Origin: Tomocerus qinae
Taxonomy: Eukaryota; Arthropoda; Collembola; Entomobryomorpha; Tomoceridae
DNA: 64,000 nucleotides
Direction: 5' to 3'
Assembly: GCA_020055645.1 (NCBI GenBank)
Contig: CM034550.1
Span: 6,629,501-6,693,500, forward strand
Shown: piece by piece, positions 39,701-53,700 of the stretch
How positions within the stretch are numbered: the first letter of the stretch is position 1
Layout of the letters: each line of letters opens with the position of its first letter
Notes under the pieces: model-generated
Seen by the model: the letters and a program-made list of their open reading frames with translations, nothing else
The model's database searches: none
Told to the model about the DNA's origin: nothing
Translations under genes and position numbers: made by a program

Positions 39701-41727
39701 TATTTATATATACTTAAATCACCCACATTATTAACATAGAGGTTAGCGAGTGGAAATTTAATAACTCTCTCCCTCCTTCTTTGCCACATTAATCTCCATC
39801 CCCACAATTTATGCTCAGTCAATTTGCATATTCATCAAAGAATTAAGCAAAGTCAACATGAAGGAGATAAAAATGTACAGCAAAAATTAATGTAGCGAAA
39901 AAATAGGAATTGGCACACGTTCCCCATCACTTTCCAATTTAAGTGAAAAGGAGAAAGTAAAACGAAAGCAATCCAACCATATAGAGAAAACTTTTGCAAG
40001 GACTTCCTATAGAAAATCTTTTGCACTGTTTGCTGAGGACACATTGAATTATAGTAGAGAGATGTGACGTGATGGACTATGTATTATTATCACAGATAGC
40101 CTAATAGCACTACATCATATTAGTACTACTACTAGACTTCCCTTTTCAACTCATTGCTATACCCACCCAGCAAAACACTTTCCATTGAAAGCCAACTCTT
40201 TTATCTTCACTTTGAATGTTTTCTACTGCCTTTTAGTGCTCAGTTATATTCTTTACAGAATAAATACACACTGAACTAAATATTACTACTTTCCCCAGGA
40301 AATACATAAACTACCAATAAAAAACGTGCAGAAAGTTATTTCGCAGATATTCTATTCCGCTGCAGTAGCTACATTACAAATGTACTAACCATATACAGCT
40401 AAACTAACAAAATGTCTACATTATAGTGCACTTTAGCTATACGTTACAATTACATTGTACTGGTAAGAACGAATTTATTGACAATAACCGTACTGTGGCA
40501 GGATAGGAAATAGGAATGCCGTCCCGATTTCTCTCGCTTCATTTAACAGCTATTGGTTTTTCATTTCGGCACTTTGCCTCGTTTTTTGCACACGGAAAAA
40601 CTAGAGTAATTGCGCTAGCAAAATACATGAATTGTATTGCTATACTATATTGTACTTTCTCAAATAGTACATTTCATCGATTACTTTTTGTAGTTTTTCC
40701 TATCACTTTGTAGCACTTGACAGATAAATGCTTTCTCTTAAATGTCTATTGCACTACGTACAAATATTGGCAATATTTTCTTATAATAGTTATCTGTTTA
40801 TATATCTTCCGGAGTATTATTTTACGTTAGATCAGTAGAGAAACAAAAACTAGATACTAGGTACGAATATTTTTTTGATAATAGTACTTAATACCCTGAG
40901 ACATAACTATAAAATGTAATTTCGTAATATCTTTGAAGTTTATTACTGGTGACTTTGCTCATTGTGTTTCTTCAAAAAACTGTAACTAACACACCAAGTT
41001 TGTATACAGGCACAAGATGGATATAAAAGAGTGGAATCGTTAAGAGTATTAGTTTTGCACTATCAGAGCATCACTTAAGAGTTAAACAGGCAGACAGAAC
41101 CAACACGTACAACAAGATACAAGATAAAATGATATTGCGGAGAGAGTTTTCCTTATTAATCTCTCTATCTGGTTGCATGAGTAAATTTAAGTGACTCTGC
41201 TATGAATGTCGTAAGATGTATATAGGGAGAAAAGGCACAATTTACCGGGAACAACAAAGAGACCTGATTTCCATTCCATTAGGAGAAGAACAGAGTTTAA
41301 GCCTCGTTAGCCAAAACGCAACTAATCCATTAGAGTCTTGAGCAGGAGCTCCTTCAGGTTTTCTCACAGAATTTATTGATTGATCATCATCTCTCATTGG
41401 ATTAGAGACTAGTGTACAATGACATCCACATCTACTTTTCCCAGCCACATTCCCATCGACAGTCTCATCACCATCAGCTTCACTAAGCTCACAATCACAA
41501 TTCCTAACATCACCCGAATTTTTCTTTGTAGAATCGCCATCCCTGCATAAGAGATACTCCGTCTCCCCATCCTGTCTCTTGCTTTCTGTCGCCAACGCCA
41601 AGATTTGCACGAGATCTATTCCCGTCTGTCGCAAACTCCATTTATCACTTGAAACATCACTCCTTCCTTCCCTCTCTCCTTCGCCATCTCCATCCAACAC
41701 ATTCTCACTTTTACCACTCCTCTCCAT
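30759..41727 (-). CDS. SLC35F1/F2-type transporter, 573 aa (proximal first exon)
   Basis: Exons on the minus strand: 41727-41246, 39670-39561, 34935-34742, 34593-34434, 34290-34134, 33120-32907, 32467-32373, 31226-30971 and 30812-30759. Phases match throughout; 1722 nt with stop. From residue 162 the protein follows the SLC35F (DUF914, drug/metabolite transporter fold) order: LGQMLSGILCVSAITSVYL, then AQNFAFYILL, a WKYALVALADAEANFLVVKAYQ block with TTLTSVQLLD following, FLGMVGLFG, and NMSILTADFYTLIVG. Ten membrane helices can be placed between residues about 162 and 465. The N-terminal 160 residues from the first exon are an acidic, hydrophilic extension with Cys clusters (CDCELSEADGD, CGCHC), absent from the shorter vertebrate members. 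A Ser/Pro-rich cytosolic tail ends in PEDDVC. Human SLC35F2 imports the drug YM155; the natural substrate of this copy cannot be told. The acceptor at 31227 (TTTAAAG) is weak. Confidence 0.93.
32580..32900 (-). other. Intron of the SLC35F gene
   Basis: Bounded by the GTAAGT donor after 32907 and the TTTCAG acceptor before 32467. No other feature seen in it. Frames running past 32907 are read-through of the upstream exon. Confidence 0.6.
34936..38819 (-). other. Large SLC35F intron, left part
   Basis: Part of the intron between the exons at 34935 and 39561. It holds a CT microsatellite at about 35427-35444, a 92-codon frame (35263-35541), and a 125-codon minus-strand frame (36176-36553) whose internal ATG opens a signal-peptide-like stretch. 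No further exon of the transporter was found. Confidence 0.5.
38820..39262. repeat. Diverged tandem duplication inside the SLC35F intron
   Basis: Copy one runs from about 38820 and copy two from about 39098, a period of about 278 bp; the second is shortened. Shared ordered blocks: CTGTTTTA, TCTATT(G/T)TTGAAAATCGTA, GATTTTGG, AATAAACA, GAAAAT(C/T)ATATTTT, CTCTAATT, CTGATTTT(G/T)GACAG and TGGTAC(A/T)TCGG. Not coding. Confidence 0.75.
39671..41245 (-). other. SLC35F intron between proximal first exon and exon two
   Basis: Donor CCCG/GTAAAT at 41245 and acceptor TTTTCAG at 39671. No additional exon or repeat recognised inside. Confidence 0.6.
41246..41727 (-). CDS. SLC35F proximal first coding exon (Cys-cluster N-terminus)
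   Basis: An open frame of 160 complete codons in otherwise AT-rich, stop-dense DNA, starting at an ATG with an in-frame TAA just upstream (minus strand) and ending at a phase-2 donor. It encodes an acidic, Gly/Asp/Ser-rich cytosolic region with CDC and CGCHC clusters, then a short hydrophobic segment (GLVAFWLT) just before the transporter core. A CTCAG sequence 11 bases before the ATG could accept a 5' UTR exon. Use of this exon is inferred from phase and composition. Confidence 0.7.
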
Positions 41728-44700
41728 TACTTTTTAACCTGAGTTCCTATACAATCCAAATCTCTTTTTCAAAGATTATATTTTCATACTATCTCTTCCC
41801 CAAGGCCGCTATACAGCATTAATATAAATCTGAATTACATCTGATTGTCAAACAGTATACAAAAGTACTTCTATAGCTGATCGTAGTGCCGAAGCCTATT
41901 TCCAATCACCAACTTCACTAGTTCCTAGAGTAGATGACGAATCGTATGAAATATTTCACAAAGAAAATACAACAGCTCAAAAATCGTAGAAACCAACAAA
42001 GACTAGTTCTAGGCCCAGTTTAGTTCGATTCAATTAATGTTGATAGAATATAAATTATTTACTGTTTTGAAATCCTTTCAACAGCGATAGTGAACCTAAT
42101 TTTCTACCTGTATAAATTATTTATTTGGTTAAAATTAAGATTGGTCAGCATCTAACAAAAATTAACTCAAGTCAACAATGAAAATTAGTAAATTGTTAAT
42201 TTAATTAGCATTTAGCAAGGTAGAAATCACTACTAAAAGATTTAAACAAATCCTGATTCAAAAAGTGAACTTTTAAATTAGCTCAATTTGGATGTAAAAT
42301 GGGAATGGTAGTATTTGCATTTATCAGAACTTATGCTGAGCAATACATAAAATTTATTCTCGCATAAAATCACAAACACGACGAATAGTTGTACAGTCTA
42401 GTATTTGAAAAACTGGATACCGAAAACCGCAAAGACGACGTGTATATGCTTCCTTAGTTTTCTACAATGGGTTCTCTATCCTTTTCTACAATTTATTACT
42501 TACGTTGCAAAAATCCGAATATTCTCTGCTTGCGCTCTTTTGCACAAAAACTACTTTTCTTGTCTATGGAGCATATAAATGTATCCCTATGCATATATAG
42601 AACAGACGTAGTTGCTGAGGTGCATACCAACGAGTAATTCGTCAAGACTGACGATGTGTGTGTAATGAACGATAATATTTCATTCTCCCATTTTTTACTC
42701 AGCTTACGTGTCTTGGTCCATGAAAACTTGACTATCTCAACGAAAACACGTCTTCTCTGTTATTTCTCAAGCTAATGAAAGACATGGCATAATAAAAACC
42801 AACAGAGTGACATTTTGCACATAATAGGACGTAGCACATTCGAATAGGTCTATCATCACCACCAAAATACAATTTTTACACCATATTAGTCGTCTATTTA
42901 CGTATATATACAAATACTCATATTGTGGAGCAATAAATGTCAAAAAAATGATAGATAATGTACAAAAACTGGAGAAACAAAATTTTAGAGTAGTCATTAA
43001 GTAAAATGAGACATAATGCTTAAGGAAGAGAAAGGTGACAGATTTGGTGGACTGGGATAATTTCAACGGTCTATTGTGGTGGAGCTCTAGTTTAGGAATG
43101 TTCTAAGTTGTGCAGAAAGGTATTTCTATCTTGTGCTAGAGTTTATGCTTTTAGTAGCGCGTTCATAAGTCAAGAGAAGAAATGTTAGAACTGTAGTGAT
43201 GTTAGGGCACTGTTACAACTTCCATTACGATAGTTTGTGTAAGTAACCAATTTTGCACGTTTCAGCTATCAACTTAAGTACTTAGGTAAGGGAAAGTAGA
43301 GAAGAGTTCATCTAAACTGGTAGGAACACCGAAAATCACATTTCGCCCATGAAATACTAATAGTAATAAAGTCAAGTATTGCACAGAGTGGGTATTTATT
43401 ATATTCTTTTGGTTGATTCGGTAGTCTTGGTTAGAAGTTGGAACATAAGCTGAAGGAAGACAAAGGCTAATCTTCCTTTAGTCAACTGGAAAGGACTTTT
43501 CTAATGTTGTGCACTAGGCAAAGAGCTTTACCCAGATTTATAGGGAGTTAAACCCAACAGCTATACAGCTTGATGGCAATTGTTTGACCATTTATGTTCT
43601 GTACTCCAGTTCTCCAAAAGCACAATACAAATGGCCGTGATAAATCCTTTCTATCCATTTCCAGTAGCAGTTGCATTGTACAGTCAAATAATATTTTCTG
43701 ACTTATATCTTTGCTTCACTTCCTTTGGCTCCGTTCTCCTTCTATTCTTTCCCAGATTTCTCTGTCGTCTGGCCTCGATGATATTTTACTTATTGTACTA
43801 CTAAGTTTAAGTTTATCTTTCAACATTCACTGTTCTTCAAGATATGGAAACTCCAATTTTTAGAAAATGTCTCACAAAACAAACACAAACTATCCTTTTA
43901 AAGCACCCAGATAACAAAATGAATCCAATGCTGATAGGATGCTGATAGAAGAACCAAAATACGATAAAGTAAATGCAAGATGCTACACAATCTTATTACA
44001 TTATATTTTATATCACAATCACCACAATCTGTTCACTGTTATCTTGAACTACTTAAGGACAATGATTGTATGTACTATTGGACAATAATACAATTGTTTA
44101 CAAAACTGATACTATTTCCATACTCAGCTATGATAGTTTATTCTAAATGTCATTTCATTTCATGTACACTACTTTACTAACCAACAAATGAACTCCAGCT
44201 GTTACGATTTACATTTCTCCAAATCAAATTACTTATACTGGTGATAATATTCCTGCGATTGTCACAATCTGAAGTTACTTTATAGCATGCCTGTTTAAAA
44301 AATAGCTATACTATCTATTTATTTGTATATCTATTGTGCACAATTTTATAAACAGAGAACATTAAGCACCGAAGTACAAAACCATTGCTAAAAGGACACT
44401 TATCCTTGTCCGTTGTCAACTTTTGTATGAAAAAGTATTAAGAATGTGTAATTCTATCTGTACTCTTTAATGTCTAACATGTGAGAATCATATTACGTAA
44501 AAAAACTAAACCTGTTCCCGCATTTCGTTCAAGGACGTGCACAAAGATTACCAATTGCTACCACTTTAGTATAGCATTAGAAAAGATAAGTATAAGTACA
44601 GGATCTGTAGCACTGGATACCTGTGTTTTAAAATCGGAATTATATCTGAAGGTACTACTTTTTCTCAAAGTGGCACTACAGATATGATTAATGTGCTATG

Positions 44701-47700
44701 TGTTAGTCATAGTCTAGTTTTCTAATGTAGACGAATAAAAATTGCAATTTTTATATGATAGTTTGCAGTTAATATGAAGAAGATAAGTATTCTAATACAT
44801 ATTTAAATCACCGACCTTTTCTAGTATAATGGCAAATTATCTACAAAAGAAAGATATTTAGTTGTAAGATTGAGAATATCAAGCGATGGGCTTAATAAAG
44901 TGGAAAGATAAGTGAAGACCACACTTTTAGATCGAATAGCATAGCTTTCTAAAGGTGAATCCAAAGCTTAGTGTGTAGCTTATATGAAAAGTATGTAGAA
45001 AGAGTAATGGAGTAAGGAGGCAACATTGACTTGTCTTGTAAAGTCAAGAATGCTCCTGGCATTTGTTGCTAAAGTCCGAATTCCGAATAAGTAAGACGAG
45101 CAGGTTGGTGGCTTAGTGAGGTAGTGAGCCAGACATGCAGTGAGCTCAAGAAGAATGCGACTGAAAGAAAGCTCATATAGTACAGTACCCAGTATTATTA
45201 CGTCAAGAAAAGCTTAATATAGAAATGGTTGAGTATAGCCTAGAGCAATGTAGTAGCTTTTGTATTTGAGGTTGATAAAAGGTATAGGATAGATATACAT
45301 TATGTGCTTTATAATAAATATGTATTAAATATGCATGGGAAGAAGGGAGTGGGAACACGTAAGTATTTATTCAAATGTCACTGAAGCTTCCTTTTGGTAA
45401 CATAGCAAACGTAAGTAACATTTCCTCCTGCTGATCTTGAGATGTTCGCAAAGCCGATCCTAAATCCAAGTCTAAGTCAACATTTTCCATGAATGTAAAT
45501 TCAAGTGAAGTGAACTGTTCTAATCTTTATCTCAACTTGTTTCCTGTCAAAATATACGAAAGCTGTAGTCTGGCTTGATCAGTTCGGTAGTCACCTGCCT
45601 GTCTACTACACCTACTTAAGCATTCTAAGTATTAAATGACATTTTCAGTCTCCACCACTATTTATTAACCAGTACAGTGTCTATACTTGTTTAAAATACA
45701 TCTTTTATGCAACATGTCTTTGTCTTATGACTATCATTTTAAGTAGTATTGTACCACATATCTAATCTATATCTAATCTATAAGTAGTACCATGTAGTGC
45801 CTTAAAACTAAAACTTAAAGTAGATATAAACCAGAGTAGTGTAGTTGTGCAATAATACTTATCGTCATTTAGTAATAAACACATTGTATAATGTAACTAT
45901 AATGTATAATGTAAGTTTGTAAGCTTTTACATGTATTTACATGTATTCACATGTATTCACACGCTTAGCAGAAAAGGTAACTCCAACCCAAAGTGTTTGC
46001 CTGGCTTGTCAACATTATATGTATCTAGTACTGATAGAAATATTCCAGTCAGAGTATTTTTAGTTCGACTTGAAGATAATGTATGCAATTCAGATCTACA
46101 ATATATCTTAATAATAATTTTGTGAGTTACACCAAAATACTAATAGGTGTACCCATATGGCCGTATGCTTTAACTATAGCAGTTAATTTATATTACCAAT
46201 ACAGTTTGAAGTGGCCAATGGTCAAGTACATTGAACTAAAACCTTTTTAGATTGATTTGGCATTGGTTTGAAATAGCTTGGATAATTTGTCATAGTATTT
46301 CTATTCATGAGAAAATTTTGGTTGTGTGAAGCATATTTGAGTGTGGGGCTTGTATTTGTGATACAGTAAATATATATCACCCCGGAGGAATTCATGGAAA
46401 CTAAACAAGAGTGATTGTGAGTGACTTGGTTCGTTTCCCTTTCTCTCACTTTCTGTCTGTAAGTAGTAGGGAATACTGTACTTAAGAGTGTGAGACGAAA
46501 ACTATGCTGTGTACCAATGAAAGAGTAGACTGGTACTTTTACGCGGAAATCTAACAGCAGGAAAGCAAGTAACTACGGTACTTACGTGGCACTCGCGTCA
46601 CAGTAAGGCCAACATAAAGCTAAGGTCTGACTAGGCAGAACCGAACGAGTCAAAGCCAAGTTAACTCAACGTCAACTCTTCCTCTATCTATCTAATACAT
46701 TATCAAGAATTCTACTAAAGTTTTCCTTATTTCTGTTATTCACGACCGTTGGTTTGGTTTACTTTACAGATACTTCAGTTCCTTACTTCCTTTCTTGCTT
46801 CAGCTCTTTCCGTTGTCGTGTCGTTGAGGATCAAACTGAGATTCCTTAATTGGATGATACGTTCTCTATGTACATAGGACCACTCACACACTACGACTGC
46901 TTGTATCGAACACGGTTTGTTGCACGACTTGTAACATTCACTCTATTGCGTTCTCAATGCGTTAACGTATATAGCATTTTGTGGAAGGGAATCATATTAC
47001 TATTTTCTTACTTTATTTGTATTGAGTTCTGATCCAGTGAGTTTATACTTGCAATTATAGGTACATCCAATATAGAATAGCTATTCTTAAGGAAATCCTA
47101 GCTAACACAACTTCAATACTTGTTTATAGTTTATACGCATCATACACTAAGATTATAACTATACTTGAGGTACTAATACCTATACAGATGTGTTTAAGTC
47201 AGTTTGCAATTTATCATACATGTTTTCTATAGAGATTTCCTAGTTATCTATACGGATATAAAGTACAGTGGGTTGGTTGCTTTCTATGAATTAGCTTTGC
47301 TGAATTTACTGGTCGTTTCTACACTACTAAATCGGATAACGATTTTGAAATGCTTCTTCCTCTTTGACTACTTTATCTCCTTGTCCTTCCTTTAAGACAG
47401 CCAAACAAGATACGGTGTCTTATGCTCACTATAACTATTACATAATTATGCAGTGTAATCTATGATATCATTTATAGTAGACTACCATGACCATTAAACG
47501 ACTCCGATAAGCCGAAGACAATTTACTACAATCCCACTTTTGAAAATACTGCAGCATCGGCTGAGAATTTCGTTTCGCCTTCAACGTTACATAACTTTGT
47601 TAGGTGCACTCGTACACATTAAATTACAAAATATCTGGGTTCTGGACAAAATATGTCGTAACCAGTAATGTACATTGGACGGAAGACTCGATATTTATTT

Positions 47701-50700
47701 ATTTTATGCTTTAGATACTTAGTTATAATGTAGATCATTATTGTCCTATACTATAATTCAATATACATGCGGCTCCTTTAAAAACTTCTCCGTAGAGGTT
47801 TATTATCGGCTGATGGGATGGCTGATGCAATGATAAGGTATCGATAAAGTAGAAGTAGAGTAAGTAGATATGAGTTATTTATGTAATATGTAGTTGTAGT
47901 CAATTAATATCCATTGTGTGGAAAGCATGCATTGTCGTTAGTATGTCTTATTAAAAATCCTTGCTTGTAGGTAGTTTCGTAATAGGCGAAGACTCAAAAT
48001 ATGCATAATGCATTATAGAATGCTTGGCAATTCACTTTAGGGACATAAATGTGCACGTGTCCCACGGGGTCCCATTGTACTGTGCAAGTTGATGCGATGA
48101 AATTTGTAGTAGCTTTCTAAGAGCAACTCTAATGCTGAGACTTTCACTAATATGTAGTGTACAAGGTGGACGAGGTAGGAAGTAAGTCAGGTACATGTAG
48201 TAATATTGTAATTTAATAAGCCATTACATTATACGCTGAGTAGATATGGATATTGTTAACTTAACTATAACTAGCATCCTTTATGCACACACTACATACT
48301 GAAGCGTGTAGGTACAGCATTTTACTTGTACGTACTTAGTGCTCTACTTGAATTATAGGTAAGTGACTTGACTAAAGAAGTGGAATAGAATAATAGGATT
48401 TTAGTTCCTCGTGAGCAGAGGAGGCTTTTTGCCAAGAGGATTCAGCGCCAAGGAAGAGAAGGAAAGTTGTCTAATATGCTAGATATAGTAGCTGCTAAAT
48501 TCCTATGAACTTTCTCGCTTATATTAGTTTCTTAGAGTATTACATGGCAATGTATTAGTACGGGATGAAAATGCAAGTTGGGACAAAAACACAATAGTCT
48601 ATTGTGTCGCACCATGCAATAGCAAATCAAACTCAAGCTATACTATTTATAAGAATATATCTAGCTAACTAAAACTGCTACATATTTATAGTGAAACCGT
48701 ACATAATAGAATGGAAGATCCTAAATCCTTTAAGGCATACATTATTATAATATGCTAAAGGTACGTACTATTTTCTTTCCTCTAAAAAAGTACAAAAATA
48801 TCAGATATTTTAAAGCTCTGGTACATGGAAAGAACAAGGTTCACAAATATTATTACCAAGAAAGGTAGTAACTGATATATAGTACCAAAATATAAGTGCC
48901 TAGTAGTTCACATCAAGGAAGAACAAGGGTTTGTCTTCATCCCACACTTATATTTATGGCTTACAGTCGTGTAGTTTATGATGGAGAAGAGCTCCATTGC
49001 TACTGAAGCGACAAGAAAGGAGCCAAAACTCGGAAAATAATGCAGCATAAACTTTTATCTACACATATATTCAAAAAATTTAGCATTGACTTTACCCCTT
49101 ACTATATTTTCGAGGAAAGAAAGCCCACAGTCATATCCCCAGAGAAGATATACCTCTTTAGTTATTGCCAAAGGCAAGCATTAGAGTCAACTTGGGAAAG
49201 ATGAGCGATAAATTTCTAGAAATTTTACCCAGTGACAGAAATTATGCTTTTGGATTACAATCACTCGCTCTAATGCGTTTCTTTTTGTGCATGAACCGGA
49301 ACTGAACTGAAATTCTAAACTATGTATTATATTCATATAGTAGATAATAACTTATAAAAGAGTCATTGGGCATATAGGAAATGGTTGTAATATATAGAAT
49401 ACAGAGTCCATTGTAGTTTCATTCATACAATGTGGGTTGTATATATGCAAATCTAATGTGTATAGATACGATAGTTAAGTCAAGTCAGTTGACTACAGAT
49501 ACAGATGGGAGTGAAGTAATAATGTGTTGTTATAATGTAATGTCTGTATTAATCATTCTTTACGTTGTAGGCCAAGCGAGAAAGACTACAAAGAGAGATT
49601 CCCTTTTTGCATTTTATATTACTTTTGGTTTGCTGGTTGGATGTGTATGTGTAGGCATGCAGATTGAAAACAGACTAGGATATACATTCACACTTACACA
49701 TACATAGCAAGGCACTTGAATGACTACTTACTGCTACACAACATGATGATTCTATTTATGCTCAGGCTCAGCATATCTTTAATGTTCATTTATTTGGACT
49801 GGAGTACTTTTCAAAGCTATTTGTATGCTTTAGAAGCTTTCATACCTACTCCGCTGAAATACTAATGGGGGAAAGTACGAGATGGAGAAAGGTGAAAGTG
49901 CTTTCACTTTCCGCACGGATATCTGCATTTATTCCATTCCATGACAAGTATAATCAGTCTGACACATCTGCCCTGCGTGTTTAAGGCTCAAGAATGTGAT
50001 AATACTATTAAATGCTTACTCTGCCTTGCTAATACCCTAGCATAAGGGCAGGAGACCAAGTAGATGAAATAATAGCTACGATATTAATTTGCTTACGGAT
50101 TTGTGAGAGAGCTATACGATATATGTACTTAAATACAACAGAGTTGAAATCTATTAAGTAGATTTATACAGAAATTTTACAGATGCTCAAAGGAAACGTG
50201 TAATGATATTATAACCACTTGTAAATCTTTTTTTTCCTGAGACAAAAGAGATAAAGCTTAATAGTACATGCTGCAAGGATTTTAACAAATAGTTTTTTCT
50301 CTAACGTCTTCTCAAAAAGGTTTCGGCACAATAAAATCTCTTATGAAGAGGGAAAAGGGTAGAGGATGACTCTAACGAACAATAAGAGCATGTGTGTCGT
50401 GTGAATTATGGAAAGTGTTATAAAACGGCATCTAGACACCCATCTCATTGCCATAAAGTAAGACTACCATACAGAGGTTCTCAAAGACACTACAGACGAA
50501 TTCATTCCATTACAATAAGAATAGGATACATACACTGCTACTAACCCGTTCTCCGCTAAAAGACAACTTGCTACATTCTGTTGCTTTGTAACAATTCTTT
50601 TTAGCTTTCTTTACTCTATTATTATCTGCGTGCCACACACAAAGCTGATGTGAGTAGCATCAAGTCACTCCGTATTGGAGTGTTATAGAAAACGTGGAAG

Positions 50701-53700
50701 GAAAAGTTAAAACTCATCTTAAGTGCATAGCACTATGAATGGTAAATTTACAATCAGTTTGCCATGCTAGACTATATAACAAACATAGAGTCAGCTTTAA
50801 ATATATTGCCAGTCTATATATAGATACATAGTATAGACTGAACACAAAGCCTTCAACACTACATCATTTCTCTTGTTAATACGTGGGACAAAAAGAGAAT
50901 TTCTTTAAACCGAGAAACTTTTCCCCACTTTCTTTGTGTCCTTGTATTTTGTATTTCTCTTTCACTTCTTACACACTGAGTTTTCCCTTCCTGCCCTTAA
51001 GGAGAGAGTCAGAGATGAACTCAGAGAATGCATAAGCACAAGGAAATCTCTTTCTCATGTATATATGTATCTTTACACAAACAATACATCACATACACGT
51101 TTCAATGTATACACGTCTTAGATATATTGTATAGTAATGTAGAAAAAGCCACACATACTATGTGGGTAATATGGAATTCATTGCTCCACATAGTGGCAAG
51201 CGACAAGATTTTCTACAGCAATAGGGTGAATGTTGTTACTTTTGATGAAAAGGTGAAAGTTTCTTGAGATTCAAAGCTTCGTTACACAATTGAGGCAGAG
51301 AAGGCCAGAAGAGCAGACAGAACCATATCACCAACTCACGTAGTAAAAGAATAGGATGAAAACACCAAAGAATGAAACAGGCGTGCACATCACAGGCAAT
51401 GAAAAAAGTTTACAACGGTTACTGCAACTTGAATGCCTTGGTATATGATCAAATAGAAAAGTGCAAGAAAGGGAGAATAGTCGTGGTGTTCCGCATTTTC
51501 AAGAAAATATATTTCATAGGAGCATGCATTACACCAGATGAATACAATATGCTAACAATAAGATCTTATGATTTGACGATATGCGGGTTTATGGTAAGCA
51601 TTATTGTGGATGCCATGCACTTATTACCCTCAACCTAGGATTAGGTACCCAAATACCTTACCTTGTTTCACAGGAATTTACCAACTATTCTCTCACAAAC
51701 GGAATAAGATATACAAACTTTTCTCAAAAGTGAGATAGTACTTGCATATTGGTCTTTCTTTTCTATTGTATTTCCTTCTCTGTTATTTTGTCCTATCTAG
51801 TTTGTAATTCTCTGCTCTTTGTTCATACCTCTGCTGTTTAAGCCTAGTCTCCCGGTCTCCTGTCTCTTAGTTTTTTATGTTCCTGCACAATGGCAATTGT
51901 ATGAGTGTGCACATCTGAAGGTTGCTTTACAGGATATACTAAGTAGTAAAAAAGCTTTTTTGTTTTTCGGATAGGAGCAATTTTTCGTGCCTTTTCTTAT
52001 GCTTTATCGTATCCAACTGTGAAATGTGTAACCCTCTGCATGTCCCTTCGGCTCAACGAGTCGTAACTTTCTACAATTGACAATGGACGCAGGAAGTGAG
52101 GAAGGTTCCACCATTACACTCTATTCTACGATTTCTTTTTATTTTTCTTATAGCAGTCATTCATAGTCTAATGGTGAAAACTTTCCATTTCTTAAAACTG
52201 AAATATTATCTTGGTGTTAATTGCCTATGTAGTACAAAAATGTACTTAAACTAACATAATGCTATCTTTTCTACATACAATTTATAGATTTAATTTTTCT
52301 CCTACTAACACATTATTGCTGCCGTTTGCAGTCAAGAGTCATGACATGACTTATTGTCACTTACAGATGGTAAAACACTGAAAGCGATAAAATTCGCCCT
52401 TATGCACAGCTATAAAGATAATTACCCTACTTACCCATTGTACCAGTTTTATGCTCTATTTTACATATTTTAACCTATATTAATGCTACTTTTTTTCAGG
52501 CTAAATATAATCATAGTCATATAAATATTATACCATCTATTTATGGATCGTAAAATGCACATAATATCTGTATAAGAACCACAATTCCAAGTCTTGCATG
52601 CCTTCTCTACATTGCATGTTACATGCACAGTAGTATAATTGCAAAAGTGCAGAATAAGAGTTTCTATTGCACCATAAAATGTTACCTAAACTGAAATTGT
52701 TCTATGTATATTTAATAACTTTTTCTCCAACTTTCAAAAAACAACGAACTGTACTGTGCATCACATTTACCACAACATGAGACAGAAATAGGACATTGCA
52801 TACATGCCATATCAAGAAAAGACAGAGGAGGCCAAGCGAAGACGTGGGTGACTGACAGAACACTTTGTACAACTTCAGCTCAAGCGGAGTATCTGTTCAA
52901 ACAGCAGTGCAAGCCTTGAACAAAGTGTTCAGTGTCTAGCCTAGCTGGCCACTACTGTGTTGACATGACATGAGACGAAAGGAACTTCTATCAGTAAATT
53001 CAGTAAAAGAAAGTTTTTGGTCCAGATCACATGCACATCACATTATGCCTCATTCATGTTCAAACTATACATGACCTGTCAAACAATTGTTTTCCATTTA
53101 TTTTCCACCTATAATAATAGAACTCTCAATTGAATTTTGTATAACAATAAACTAGGTAATGTTTATAAATTTAAGGTGGTTGAATTTACTGGTGAAATTA
53201 TTGTAAATTAAAGTTACAGATTCAATAGCAATTGTTCAAAATTTTAGTACTTATACGGTGGAGTGATAGAGTGAAATGGAAGAATGAATCACTTGAAAAT
53301 TCTTGAAACCGTACTTCTTACCATAAGAATGAAAAATTTAGAGAAAAAGGGAGGAAATAAATGGAGCACTTATAAACGCAATCTATTATTACTAGGGACA
53401 GATAGATAGTTTGTCATCCTGGACACTCTCCTAAGGCTGTACTTTTCCTCAGCCCACTCACCACCAGACAAAGCAGTTAGGTAAAGAGACCTTAAGATAA
53501 AGCTACATCTCTGTCAGTTGGGTTGAGTAGGTCTACTAACATAAAGTTATGATGTTAGCCGAAGGGCAAAGGTGAATTCAATACTGACAGCAGAGATGAG
53601 CCTCGAATTGAATTGGTTGCTTCTCCTTTGAAATCCTAAAAATGTCAGAAAAGAGCGGAACTTTGTATTTTTGTTGGAAGGAGATATAACTGAGAAAGAC

